From contig UWSO01000002.1 in the NCBI GenBank assembly GCA_900538385.1, forward strand, positions 1-64,000: a stretch of DNA of 64,000 bases, given 5' to 3'. The translations under genes and the position numbers were made by a program. Under the pieces are notes generated by a model. The model was given only the letters and a program-made list of their open reading frames with translations, was not told the origin of the DNA and did not search any database. Below are positions 52,409 to 60,556 of the stretch, one piece after another (position 1 is the stretch's first letter; the number at the start of each line of letters is the position of its first letter). Source of the DNA: an uncultured Porphyromonas sp. (GTDB taxonomy: Bacteria > Bacteroidota > Bacteroidia > Bacteroidales > Porphyromonadaceae).

Positions 52409-53971
52409 CTAATCTGCGAGCGGTTGATGCTCTGGGCGGAGCAGGTCTAGGACTGTCTTGACAGGTGTAAAGGTGTCGCTCGGAACCTCGACGAAGATCG
52501 TATTCCAGTCGTGCATAGCTCCATTCCAAAGTCCTGGATGCTCCAGCGCTTTGAGCGGACGCCCCTCGACGCTCTTCTCACTGATGAATGCGGTCTGCGG
52601 ATTGACATACTTGTGCAGGTCAAAGGGGTTGCCCTCGTAGTCTCGTATGTAGCAGCAGAGGTCGACCGGGTTGAAGTGGGTTCCCTCGCGCATCATCTCA
52701 AGTGCCTCGGGGTTGTTCTTGTCCACCTGTACGCTCTCTAGGATCTGTAGCGAGGTGGTGCCGTCCGCTTCGCGTACTAGATAGGGACCACCGCCAGGCT
52801 CGCCCTCGTTGCGTACCATACCGCAGACTCGTATGGGGCGATTGAGCTTAGCCACCAGCTTAGGTATCAGCTCCTCCTCGCTGAGTAGCTCGGCGTGCGG
52901 GATCCGTATGCACAGCGTCTCATCGAGGAAGGTCAAGATCTCCTCCGTCAGTGCCTTGCTCACCTTCGAGCGCTTGAGTTGCTGTAGATAGCCGAAGATG
53001 CGGTCACGTACTGCGAGGAGGATACCGCCGAGGAGCTTTTTGTAGAGGACTGTATTGCTCTTCAGGTGGTCGGGCGTGACGTTGTCAATGTTTTTGATGA
53101 AAACGACAGAAGCGTCCAGCCGACCAAGATTGCCAATGAGCGTGCCGTGACCTCCAGGGCGGAGAAGCAACGTGCCGTCAGCACGGCGGAAAGGCGTGCC
53201 GCGCTCTAGGTCTAGAGCGATCGTGTCAGTGCTAGACTCCTGGACACTGTAGGTCACTTGGTAGCGGCATCCGAACAGATCCTCAAAGCTCTGTATACGC
53301 CTATCCACCAGAGAGCGAAAAGCATCCAGATGCTCTGGCGATACGGTGAAGTGTAGTCGTACACGTCCGTGGATGTCCTGCGCATAGAGTGCCCCCTCGA
53401 CCATGTGCTCCTCAATAGGGGTGCGCTTGGAGCCATTGGGATAGTCGTGGAAGAGGAGCATCCCCTTCGGTAGCGAGCCGTAGCTCATGCCGTGCGTGTC
53501 GAGGAGGTTGTCAATGATGGTGCCGTACTGCTCACTCTCCATCAACTTGCTCATGGTACGCCAATTGTTGCGCAGGCAGGCCTCGCTCAGCTTCTCATAG
53601 AAGGCAAACAACTCTAGATGATCCACAAACGTCTGCTGGTCGGGTGTCAACTCATCGTGCGAGATCTGCTGCTCCTTGGGTAGCCCGTAGAGCGACTTAA
53701 ACATTCGACTCGCAGCTCCTGAGGCAGGGACAAACTTGATTACGTCGGCTCCTGGCTTCTGTAGGTAGTCGAGCCACAGGTCGAGGTACTGAACCATTTC
53801 GTTAGGTGCCAAGCGTATGATGCCGCGCTCGAGCTTTGCCGAGTCGACAATAACAAGGTAGGGCGTCCCCTCGACGAGTAGCTTGAGCTGTCGCTCCGCT
53901 TCGCTGTCGGAGATGCCCCGCTCAGCGAGGTAGCTGAGGTCTTCGGGGGTAAATGCTGTGGTGTCAGACAT
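52409..53971 (-). CDS. DUF4301 family protein
   Basis: A 520-aa cytoplasmic protein of a Bacteroidetes family without a proven role. The N-terminal block FTPEDLSYLAERGISDSEAERQL and the segments KFVPASGAASRMFKSLYG and RPGGHGTLIGNLGRLDASVVFIKNIDN are the conserved parts. The glycine-rich PASGAASRMF and GGHGTLIGNL resemble nucleotide-sugar or nucleotide-binding loops, which would suit a nucleotidyltransferase-like fold; this is inference. It has its own promoter and lies 39 bp upstream of the aminopeptidase P gene. Confidence 0.82.
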   Translation of the reverse strand: MSDTTAFTPEDLSYLAERGISDSEAERQLKLLVEGTPYLVIVDSAKLERGIIRLAPNEMVQYLDLWLDYLQKPGADVIKFVPASGAASRMFKSLYGLPKEQQISHDELTPDQQTFVDHLELFAFYEKLSEACLRNNWRTMSKLMESEQYGTIIDNLLDTHGMSYGSLPKGMLLFHDYPNGSKRTPIEEHMVEGALYAQDIHGRVRLHFTVSPEHLDAFRSLVDRRIQSFEDLFGCRYQVTYSVQESSTDTIALDLERGTPFRRADGTLLLRPGGHGTLIGNLGRLDASVVFIKNIDNVTPDHLKSNTVLYKKLLGGILLAVRDRIFGYLQQLKRSKVSKALTEEILTFLDETLCIRIPHAELLSEEELIPKLVAKLNRPIRVCGMVRNEGEPGGGPYLVREADGTTSLQILESVQVDKNNPEALEMMREGTHFNPVDLCCYIRDYEGNPFDLHKYVNPQTAFISEKSVEGRPLKALEHPGLWNGAMHDWNTIFVEVPSDTFTPVKTVLDLLRPEHQPLAD

Positions 53972-54002
53972 ACGCTGTAAGGTGTCAGAATAATAGGTAG
54001 CT

Positions 54003-54010
54003 CAAAGATA
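54003..54010 (-). promoter_or_regulatory. Promoter of the DUF4301 gene (-7 box)
   Basis: Minus strand TATCTTTG, about 32 bp before the ATG at 53971. No clear -33 box. Confidence 0.6.
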
Positions 54011-54016
54011 CGAAAA

Positions 54017-54053
54017 AGTAGTTAGAGGGGGTTAGAGGTTAGAAATTAGAGGC
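54017..54053. repeat. TTAGAGGTTAGA-rich patch, copy 3
   Basis: Contains AGAGGTTAGAAATTAGAG followed by GCACTA; the same 18 bp occur in the P-type ATPase 3' end patch at 60.53 kb on the other strand. Confidence 0.65.
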
Positions 54054-54112
54054 ACTAATCGTATAAGTGGTACTAATGATTCTTGCTAGCAGGCGACATC
54101 CAAATGCTTACT

Positions 54113-54295
54113 CACGTAGGAATTTCCAAATCGCCACGTGGAAAATAAAAAATAGCCACGGAAAAAATGGAAATTTCTTCGGAGGAATCAAACGATACTT
54201 CGGAAGAATCAAATGATACTTCGGAGGAAATGATTCTTTCTTCCGTGGAAAATGAAAAATAGCCACGTGGAAATTTTGAATTTCCGACGTGGCTA
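54113..54295. repeat. Composite inverted-repeat element, copy E (inverted orientation)
   Basis: Arms with TTTCCAAATCGCCACGTGG on the left and CCACGTGGAAATTTTGAATTT on the right, with inner AATAGCCACG blocks, around two core units (54177-54227) reading ATACTTCGGAAGAATCAAAT. This copy has clear matching terminal dyads CCACGTGG at both ends. It lies between the DUF4301 promoter and the mutS stop. Confidence 0.88.
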
Positions 54296-54347
54296 TGATG
54301 TGAGAGTCGTTTGATTATAATGTGTCCCTCCTTGAGGCGTGCTTGGG

Positions 54348-56972
54348 TCAGTTGTTGAGCATCTGCTTGAGGGCGTCGAGCTGCTTGAGGGCGTCCAGGG
54401 GCGTGAGGTTGTTGATGTCTAGCTCGTTGATCTTGGTACGGACAGCCGTGAGAACTGGGTCGTCTAGCTGGAAGATAGACATTTGCACACCGCCGCTTTG
54501 GGACGTGCTAGGGGTGGCTGACTCGGAGCCTTGGTCACTCTCGGTGCGGTAAGCCTCTAGGTGCTGGAGCACTTCGCCGGCACGCGCCACGATCCAGGTG
54601 GGCATACCAGCCAACTTCGCCACCTGTATACCGAAGCTGTGCGCTGAGCCGCCTGGGACCAGCTTGCGGAGGAAGAGCATCTCGCCATCGATCTCACGTG
54701 CCGAGACGTTGTAGCACTGCACCCGCTCGAGGTGGTCGGCTAGCTCGTTGAGCTCGTGGTAGTGCGTGGCGAAGAGCGTCTTGGCTCGTCCTTGCGTCGT
54801 GCTGTGCAGGTACTCGACGATGGCCCACGCTATGGAGACCCCATCGAAAGTACTGGTGCCACGCCCCAGCTCGTCAAAGAGGATCAAGCTGCGAGGGGTC
54901 AAGTTGTTAAGGATGCTGGCAGCCTCTTGCATCTCAACCATAAAGGTGGACTCGCCTACGGCGATATTGTCCGAAGCACCCACACGGGTGTAGACCGAGT
55001 CGACGATGCCGATGGTGGCTGAGGTGGCGGGCACGAAGCTTCCCATCTGCGCCATGATCACGATGAGCGCCGTCTGGCGGAGCAGGGCACTCTTACCGCT
55101 CATGTTAGGACCGGTGATGATCATGATCTGACAATCGATGGGGGAGAGCTGCACATCATTGGGGATGTAAGGTTGCCCCGCTGGGAGGGTTCGCTCGATG
55201 ACTGGGTGGCGACCGTCGACGATCTCCAGATCGTACCCCTCGTTGAGCGTGGGGCGACAGTAGTCATATGCCTCGGCAACAGCGGCTAGCGAGGCAAGGA
55301 CATCGAGCTGCGCTAAGATCTGAGCATCTTGTAGGAGTTGGTTGGCAAACTGCTGGAGCGTTCCGATGAGCTTCGCAAAGAGTTCCTGCTCTAGTGCTAG
55401 GATACGATCTTCGGCGCCGAGGATCTTCTCTTCGTACTCCTTTAGTTCTTGGGTAATGTAGCGCTCGGCACTGACGAGGGTCTGCTTGCGTATCCACTCT
55501 TCGGGTACTTGCTCCTTGTAGGTGTTGCGTACCTCGAGGTAGTAGCCGAAGACATTGTTGAAGCCTATCTTGAGACTGGCAATGCCGGTGTGCTCCGTCT
55601 CACGGGCGAGGAGGTCGTCGAGGTATTGCTTGCCCGACTTGAGCAAGCGTCGTAGCTGGTCTAGTCCTTCGCAAAAGCCCTCAGCGATGGTCTCCCCCTT
55701 GCCGATCTGCTGTGGTGCCTCGGGATTCAGTTGGAAGGTGATCTGCTGACACAATTGCGTGCAGGGATCGAGTAGCGAGCAGAGTGTCGTGAGGGTCTCC
55801 TCGCCTTCGTCTAGAGCGAGCTGGCGTATGGGGGTGATGAGTGCGATGGAGAGTCCGAGGCGGACCACTTCGCGAGGGGTGATACGTCCCATGGCGACAC
55901 GCCCCACGAGGCGCTGCAGGTCGCCTATCTCCTTCATCTGGTCGGTGAGCTGGGTGCGCAGCTGAGGATTGTCCACAAGGTTTGCCACAATGCTCTGACG
56001 CTGTTGGATCGCTTGGAGCTCTTTTAGCGGGAAGGCTATCCACTGATCCAGTAGACGAGCACCCATCGGGGTGACCGTTTGATCCAGGATCTGGCGGAGC
56101 GTGGTACCGCCCGCATTCATCGGGGTGGTTAGCTCCAGACTATGTGCCGTAAAGCCGTCGATGCGCACATGTCGCTGCTCGTCGATGCGCACGATGCGGG
56201 TGATGTGACCGATCTCGGTGTGCTTCGTCATGTCTAGATAGTGCAGCACGGCGCCCGCAGCAGTGATCGCTAGCGGGAGGGTGTCGATGCCGAAGCCCTT
56301 GAGCGAGAGCGTGCCGAAGTGTTGCAGGAGACGCTCCCGGTTGTTGCTCTCGGAGAAGATCCAGTCGTCGTAGTCCGAGAGATGTCCCTCGGGCTGGAGA
56401 AGGCGCTGCAGATGGTCACGATGCTTGCGCTCGATGAGGATCTCCTTGGGGTTGTATCCTGAGATGAGCTTGGCGAGTACCTGATCGGTACACTCGGTGG
56501 CGTAAAACTCTCCCGTCGAGAGGTCGAGCAGTGCTAGGCCGTAGCGGTTCTCCCCCTTAGCTTGTGGGTAAACAGCTGCGAGGAAGTTGTTTTGCTTGCT
56601 CTGGAGGACATTGTCCGTGGTGACCACGCCGGGGGTGACGATCTCGGTGATGCCACGCTTGACCAACTTATTGGTCAGCTTCGGGTCTTCGAGCTGATCG
56701 CAGATAGCCACCCGCTTGCCCGCCCGCACCAGCTTAGGCAGGTATGTGTCGAGCGCATGGTGAGGAAAGCCCGCCAGCTCGACATGCTGCGCCGCTCCGT
56801 TGGCACGCTTGGTGAGCGTGATGCCGAGGATCTTAGACGCCTCGATAGCATCGTCGGAAAAGGTCTCGTAGAAGTCGCCCACACGAAAGAGCAAGATAGC
56901 ATCGGGATGCTTCTTCTTGAACTGCATGTACTGCCGCATCATCGGGGTTTCGGCGATCTCTTTCTTAGCCAC
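54348..56972 (-). CDS. mutS: DNA mismatch repair protein MutS
   Basis: Recognises mismatches and starts repair with MutL. The 874-aa protein has the mismatch-reading motif FRVGDFYETF near residue 35 (Phe and Glu of FxE), connector and lever domains, the ATPase with Walker A GPNMSGKS (about residues 621-628), Walker B DELGRGTSTFDG and a late ATHYHEL. The C-terminal tail ends with a helix (LDALKQLDALKQML) used for tetramer contacts. All major parts are present. Confidence 0.98.
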   Translation of the reverse strand: MAKKEIAETPMMRQYMQFKKKHPDAILLFRVGDFYETFSDDAIEASKILGITLTKRANGAAQHVELAGFPHHALDTYLPKLVRAGKRVAICDQLEDPKLTNKLVKRGITEIVTPGVVTTDNVLQSKQNNFLAAVYPQAKGENRYGLALLDLSTGEFYATECTDQVLAKLISGYNPKEILIERKHRDHLQRLLQPEGHLSDYDDWIFSESNNRERLLQHFGTLSLKGFGIDTLPLAITAAGAVLHYLDMTKHTEIGHITRIVRIDEQRHVRIDGFTAHSLELTTPMNAGGTTLRQILDQTVTPMGARLLDQWIAFPLKELQAIQQRQSIVANLVDNPQLRTQLTDQMKEIGDLQRLVGRVAMGRITPREVVRLGLSIALITPIRQLALDEGEETLTTLCSLLDPCTQLCQQITFQLNPEAPQQIGKGETIAEGFCEGLDQLRRLLKSGKQYLDDLLARETEHTGIASLKIGFNNVFGYYLEVRNTYKEQVPEEWIRKQTLVSAERYITQELKEYEEKILGAEDRILALEQELFAKLIGTLQQFANQLLQDAQILAQLDVLASLAAVAEAYDYCRPTLNEGYDLEIVDGRHPVIERTLPAGQPYIPNDVQLSPIDCQIMIITGPNMSGKSALLRQTALIVIMAQMGSFVPATSATIGIVDSVYTRVGASDNIAVGESTFMVEMQEAASILNNLTPRSLILFDELGRGTSTFDGVSIAWAIVEYLHSTTQGRAKTLFATHYHELNELADHLERVQCYNVSAREIDGEMLFLRKLVPGGSAHSFGIQVAKLAGMPTWIVARAGEVLQHLEAYRTESDQGSESATPSTSQSGGVQMSIFQLDDPVLTAVRTKINELDINNLTPLDALKQLDALKQMLNN

Positions 56973-57004
56973 GGGATAAATAGTCTATTAGGTCGTTATA
57001 GGTC

Positions 57005-57012
57005 CAAAAGTA
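57005..57012 (-). promoter_or_regulatory. Promoter of mutS (-7 box)
   Basis: Minus strand TACTTTTG, with ATTG 20 bp upstream (57033-57036) as a partial -33 box. The leader to the ATG is about 30 nt. Confidence 0.55.
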
Positions 57013-57035
57013 CCAAAAAAAAGCATACCCCTCAA

Positions 57036-57183
57036 TTCCGCAAATCTCACGAGTCGTCCGTTGTGTCAAAGGTTATAGTCTCGTCATTTTAACGGGGACG
57101 GACGCTCAGACCGAGCGTCCCTACATTATCCGTCACGAGCCGTGCGTCCCTACAAGTCGTTACACGTAAGATTTGTGGCAGTG
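57036..57183. mobile_element. MITE-like GTAGGGACGC inverted-repeat element, copy 2
   Basis: Ends CCGCAAATCTCACGAGTCGT (left) and ACGACTTGTAGGGACGCACG (right, minus-strand reading) with the far right ACACGTAAGATTTGTGG form imperfect terminal inverted repeats. The interior AACGGGGACGGACGCTC and GAGCGTCCCTACA aligns with the minus strand of copy 1 at 25.6 kb. It fills the space between the mutS promoter and the MerR stop (57187). Confidence 0.7.
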
Positions 57184-57186
57184 GGG

Positions 57187-57570
57187 CTAGAGGAGTCCCT
57201 CTTGGCGGAGACGGTCACGCACTTCGCTGGCGGAGGTGTAGCGCTCGATCTGCTCGATGAGTTGACGCAGCTCGACAAGTTCGTCGCGCACCGCTTTGAG
57301 CTGGGCGATCGCCTCGGCACGCTGCTCCGCCTCTTGGGGATTGTGTCGGAGGGTTGCCTTGGCACCGTCGATCGTCAGGTTGGACTCTCGTAGCAGGTGA
57401 CGGATCAGCTGCAATTCGCGTAAGTTATCCTGCGAGTACTTGAGTCGTCCCGTGCTGCTGCGACGCACCTGCACGGCAAAGGTCTCAACCCAGTAGCGCA
57501 CCGTCGACTGCGTCTCTTCGAGCATCTCGGTTACCTCTCGGTGGGAGTAGTAGAGCTTCTTGCTGTCCAT
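57187..57570 (-). CDS. MerR-family transcriptional regulator
   Basis: A 127-aa DNA-binding protein. A winged helix-turn-helix occupies residues 5-72 (YYSHREVTEMLEETQSTVRYWVETF, then RLKYSQDNLRELQLIRHLL) and the C-terminal helix (about 80-120) is a dimerisation coiled coil without a cysteine-rich metal site. The start lies 6 bp after the uvrA stop, so it is cotranslated or cotranscribed with uvrA. It could sense nucleic-acid or oxidative stress, but no ligand site can be read. Confidence 0.9.
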   Translation of the reverse strand: MDSKKLYYSHREVTEMLEETQSTVRYWVETFAVQVRRSSTGRLKYSQDNLRELQLIRHLLRESNLTIDGAKATLRHNPQEAEQRAEAIAQLKAVRDELVELRQLIEQIERYTSASEVRDRLRQEGLL

Positions 57571-57576
57571 AGGGTC

Positions 57577-60414
57577 TTACGCTTTGTGGGGGGTGAGCTT
57601 CTCCTTGAGGTAGTGACCCGTGATCGAGTCGGGACAGGCGACCACCTCTTCGGGCGTGCCCGCCACCACGAGCTGTCCACCCTTGTCGCCCCCGTCGGGC
57701 CCAAGGTCGATGATGTAGTCGGCACTCTTGATCACCTCCATGTTGTGCTCGATGATCAGCACCGAGTGTCCCTGATCAATCAAGTCTCGGAAGGCGGCTA
57801 GGAGCGTAGATATGTCGTGAAAGTGTAGTCCCGTGGTCGGCTCATCGAAGACGAAGAGCGTGTGCGGCTCGTGATCGCGCCCCAGGTAGTAGGCAAGCTT
57901 GAGGCGCTGGTTCTCACCGCCTGAGAGCGTCGAGCTGTTTTGCCCCAGCTGCAGGTAGCCTAGGCCGACACGCTGCAACCCCTCGAGGAGACGAATGATC
58001 GAGGTGGTCTGGTCGGCTGGATACTTGGTGAAGAACTCAATTGCTTGGTCCACCGTCATCTCCAGCAGGTCGTAAATGTTGACACCGTGGTAGGTTACCT
58101 CGAGGATATTCTTCTGAAAGCGTTTCCCTTCGCACGCATCGCAGACTAGCGTGATGTCCGTCATAAACTGCATCGGTACCTCGACGACACCATCTCCCTT
58201 GCACACTTCGCAACGTCCACCCTCCTTATTAAAAGAGAAGAAGTAAGGCTTGTAGCCCATCTGCTTTGCCAAAGGTTGTTCGGCGTACAGTTCACGGATC
58301 GGCGTAAACGCATCTATATAGGTGACCGGGTTGGATCGCGTGCTACGCCCCACGCTGTTTTGGTCCACGTAAAGGACCTGCTCCACGAGGTCAATGTCTC
58401 CCGTCAGCATACGGCTCTGCGTCTCGCGAGGACGCGCATTGATGATGCGCTGTAGCTCCTCCACAAGGAGGTCGGAGATGAGGGTACTCTTGCCCGAACC
58501 ACTCACGCCCGTGACCACCGTCATGTTAAAGAGCGGTATGTCTACGTCGAAGCCTTTCAGATTGTTCTTATGCACATGGTGCATCGTCAGCTTGCGCTGC
58601 ACCGGGCGACGATGCTTGGGTACAGGTATCTCCTCGCGCCCTGTGAGATAAGCCGCCGTGTAGCCCGGCGTCTTGGGCGTTATGTCGCTCGGCTTGCCGT
58701 GGTAGATCACCTCGCCACCGAGACGACCCGCGTCAAGCCCCATGTCGATGAGGTAGTCGGCGGCACGTATCGTCAGCTCGTCATGCTCCACGACGATGAC
58801 CGTGTTGCCCTGATCACGTAGCTCCTTGATGACCGCGATCAGCCGATCGGTGTCCCGGTCGTGCAGTCCGATGCTCGGCTCATCCAGTATGTACATCGAG
58901 CCGACGAGGCTGTTGCCCAGACGTGTCGCTAGGTTGATGCGCTGGCTCTCACCGCCAGAGAGCGTGTTAGAGCGTCTGTCTAGGGTCAGGTAACCGAGTC
59001 CTACGCCGTCTAGTGTGCGCAGTCGGTTGCGAATTTCCTTGAGCGGACGCTCCGCAATCTTAGCCTCCTCGGGATTCTCCAGCTCTTGGGCAAAGAAAGT
59101 CAATGCCTCACGGATCGACATCTGCCCGATCTGGTGAAAGTTCTTACCCATATAGGTAAAGAGCAGGGCATCCTCCTTGAGTCTACCGCCGTGGCAGGCG
59201 TAGCACTCGCTTTTGCCCCGATAGTGCGCCAGGCGCACACGGTTCTGGATCTTGTAAATATCCTTCTGGAGCATGGCGAAGTAGTCGTCGATGCCGTAGA
59301 GCGTTCCTTTGCCCCAGCCTCCGCCTTCATGTCCGTGCCAGAGCAGGTCACGCTGCTCTTGCGTTAGTTCAGCGTAGGGCGTGTGGATGGGGAAGTCAAA
59401 TCGCTTCGCCTCGTGCATGAAAGCTTTCGCCCACTCGGAAGACTTAGCCCCACGCCAGCAATCCACGCAGCCCTCGTAGAGCGAGAGACTATCGTCGGGA
59501 ATCACACGCTCGGGGTCAATGCCGAGGATCGAGCCAAAGCCTCCGCAGACGGGGCAGGCACCCGCAGGACTATTGAAGTTAAAGAGGTCTGGCGTAGGCT
59601 CCGTAAAGGTCCGCCCATCCGCCTCAAAGCGTGCACTAAAGTTGCGCCTGCCCTCGCTGCTCCACGCGCCCTCGCTATCTTGCCAGCGGAGGGCACAGGT
59701 CTCCCGCCCCTCGTAGAGCGCTATCTCGATAGAATCCCCGAGACGCGACTCGTAGCTGTCGTCGCCCGTGCGGACGGTCAGACGATCTACGATCAACTGC
59801 ACTTGCTTCGCCTCACGCAGCTCCTTATTGCTCACATCTTCGATACGATAGATGGTGTCGTCGATGAGGACACGGTTGTACCCTTGCCCCTGTAGGAGCA
59901 TCAGATGCTCGATGAGACGTCGCCCCTCAGGCGGATAGAGATCTGCCAAGATGTAGAGCTTGCTATCTGTCGGGATCTGGTGAGCCACCTCGACGACATC
60001 AGCAGCGGTGTGACGCTTGACCAGCTCGCCACTGATAGGCGAGTAGAGCTTGCCCACACGAGCCATCAAGACACGCAGGTAGTCATCGATCTCTGACGAG
60101 GTGCCGACGGTAGAGCGTGGGTTGCGACTGACCACCCGCTGCTCGATAGCGACGGCAGGCGGGAGGTTCTTGATCTGGTCGCACTCAGGCTTCTTCATAC
60201 GCATGAGAAACTGCCGTGCGTACGACGACAGACTATCCACATAGCGGCGCTGCCCCTCAGCGTAGAGCGTGTCGAAGGCGAGCGAACTCTTGCCCGAGCC
60301 ACTCACGCCCGTGATCACGACCAACTCCCCACGAGGTATGTCGAGGTCTATACCTTTGAGGTTGTTGACGCGGCAACCACGGATTATGATGTCATTGAGG
60401 GGACTCCTTTTCAT
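57577..60414 (-). CDS. uvrA: Excinuclease ABC subunit UvrA
   Basis: Damage-recognition ATPase of nucleotide excision repair. The 945-aa protein has two ABC modules, with Walker [10 protein letters not shown] (36-44) and a second GVSGSGKST near residue 650, two ABC signatures (LSGGESQRI and [11 protein letters not shown]), and zinc modules CPVCGGFG and CEVCKGDG...CDACEG. I prefer the ATG at 60414; the frame could begin six codons earlier. It ends 6 bp before the MerR gene. Confidence 0.98.
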   Translation of the reverse strand: MKRSPLNDIIIRGCRVNNLKGIDLDIPRGELVVITGVSGSGKSSLAFDTLYAEGQRRYVDSLSSYARQFLMRMKKPECDQIKNLPPAVAIEQRVVSRNPRSTVGTSSEIDDYLRVLMARVGKLYSPISGELVKRHTAADVVEVAHQIPTDSKLYILADLYPPEGRRLIEHLMLLQGQGYNRVLIDDTIYRIEDVSNKELREAKQVQLIVDRLTVRTGDDSYESRLGDSIEIALYEGRETCALRWQDSEGAWSSEGRRNFSARFEADGRTFTEPTPDLFNFNSPAGACPVCGGFGSILGIDPERVIPDDSLSLYEGCVDCWRGAKSSEWAKAFMHEAKRFDFPIHTPYAELTQEQRDLLWHGHEGGGWGKGTLYGIDDYFAMLQKDIYKIQNRVRLAHYRGKSECYACHGGRLKEDALLFTYMGKNFHQIGQMSIREALTFFAQELENPEEAKIAERPLKEIRNRLRTLDGVGLGYLTLDRRSNTLSGGESQRINLATRLGNSLVGSMYILDEPSIGLHDRDTDRLIAVIKELRDQGNTVIVVEHDELTIRAADYLIDMGLDAGRLGGEVIYHGKPSDITPKTPGYTAAYLTGREEIPVPKHRRPVQRKLTMHHVHKNNLKGFDVDIPLFNMTVVTGVSGSGKSTLISDLLVEELQRIINARPRETQSRMLTGDIDLVEQVLYVDQNSVGRSTRSNPVTYIDAFTPIRELYAEQPLAKQMGYKPYFFSFNKEGGRCEVCKGDGVVEVPMQFMTDITLVCDACEGKRFQKNILEVTYHGVNIYDLLEMTVDQAIEFFTKYPADQTTSIIRLLEGLQRVGLGYLQLGQNSSTLSGGENQRLKLAYYLGRDHEPHTLFVFDEPTTGLHFHDISTLLAAFRDLIDQGHSVLIIEHNMEVIKSADYIIDLGPDGGDKGGQLVVAGTPEEVVACPDSITGHYLKEKLTPHKA

Positions 60415-60434
60415 AGCTACTCCTTTTATCAAAG

Positions 60435-60442
60435 CAAAGATA
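60435..60442 (-). promoter_or_regulatory. Promoter of uvrA (-7 box)
   Basis: Minus strand TATCTTTG, about 21 bp before the preferred ATG at 60414, leaving only a short leader. TTAGAG repeats begin a few bases upstream. Confidence 0.6.
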
Positions 60443-60445
60443 CGA

Positions 60446-60556
60446 AATTAGAGGTTAGAGATTAGAGGTTAGAGGTTAGAAGCTAGAGGTTAGACTTTAG
60501 ACCCTAGAGGCACTAGCACTCCGACTCCTCCGATCTCTAATTTCTAACCTCTAGCA
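60446..60556. repeat. TTAGAGGTTAGA-rich patch, copy 4 (overlaps ATPase stop)
   Basis: Left half: repeated TTAGAGGTTAGAG words (60446-60495). Right half: the inverted counterpart TCTCTAATTTCTAACCTCTAG (60533-60553). The right half contains the stop codon of the P-type ATPase gene (TAG at 60544-60546, minus strand) and encodes its last residues. Confidence 0.75.
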
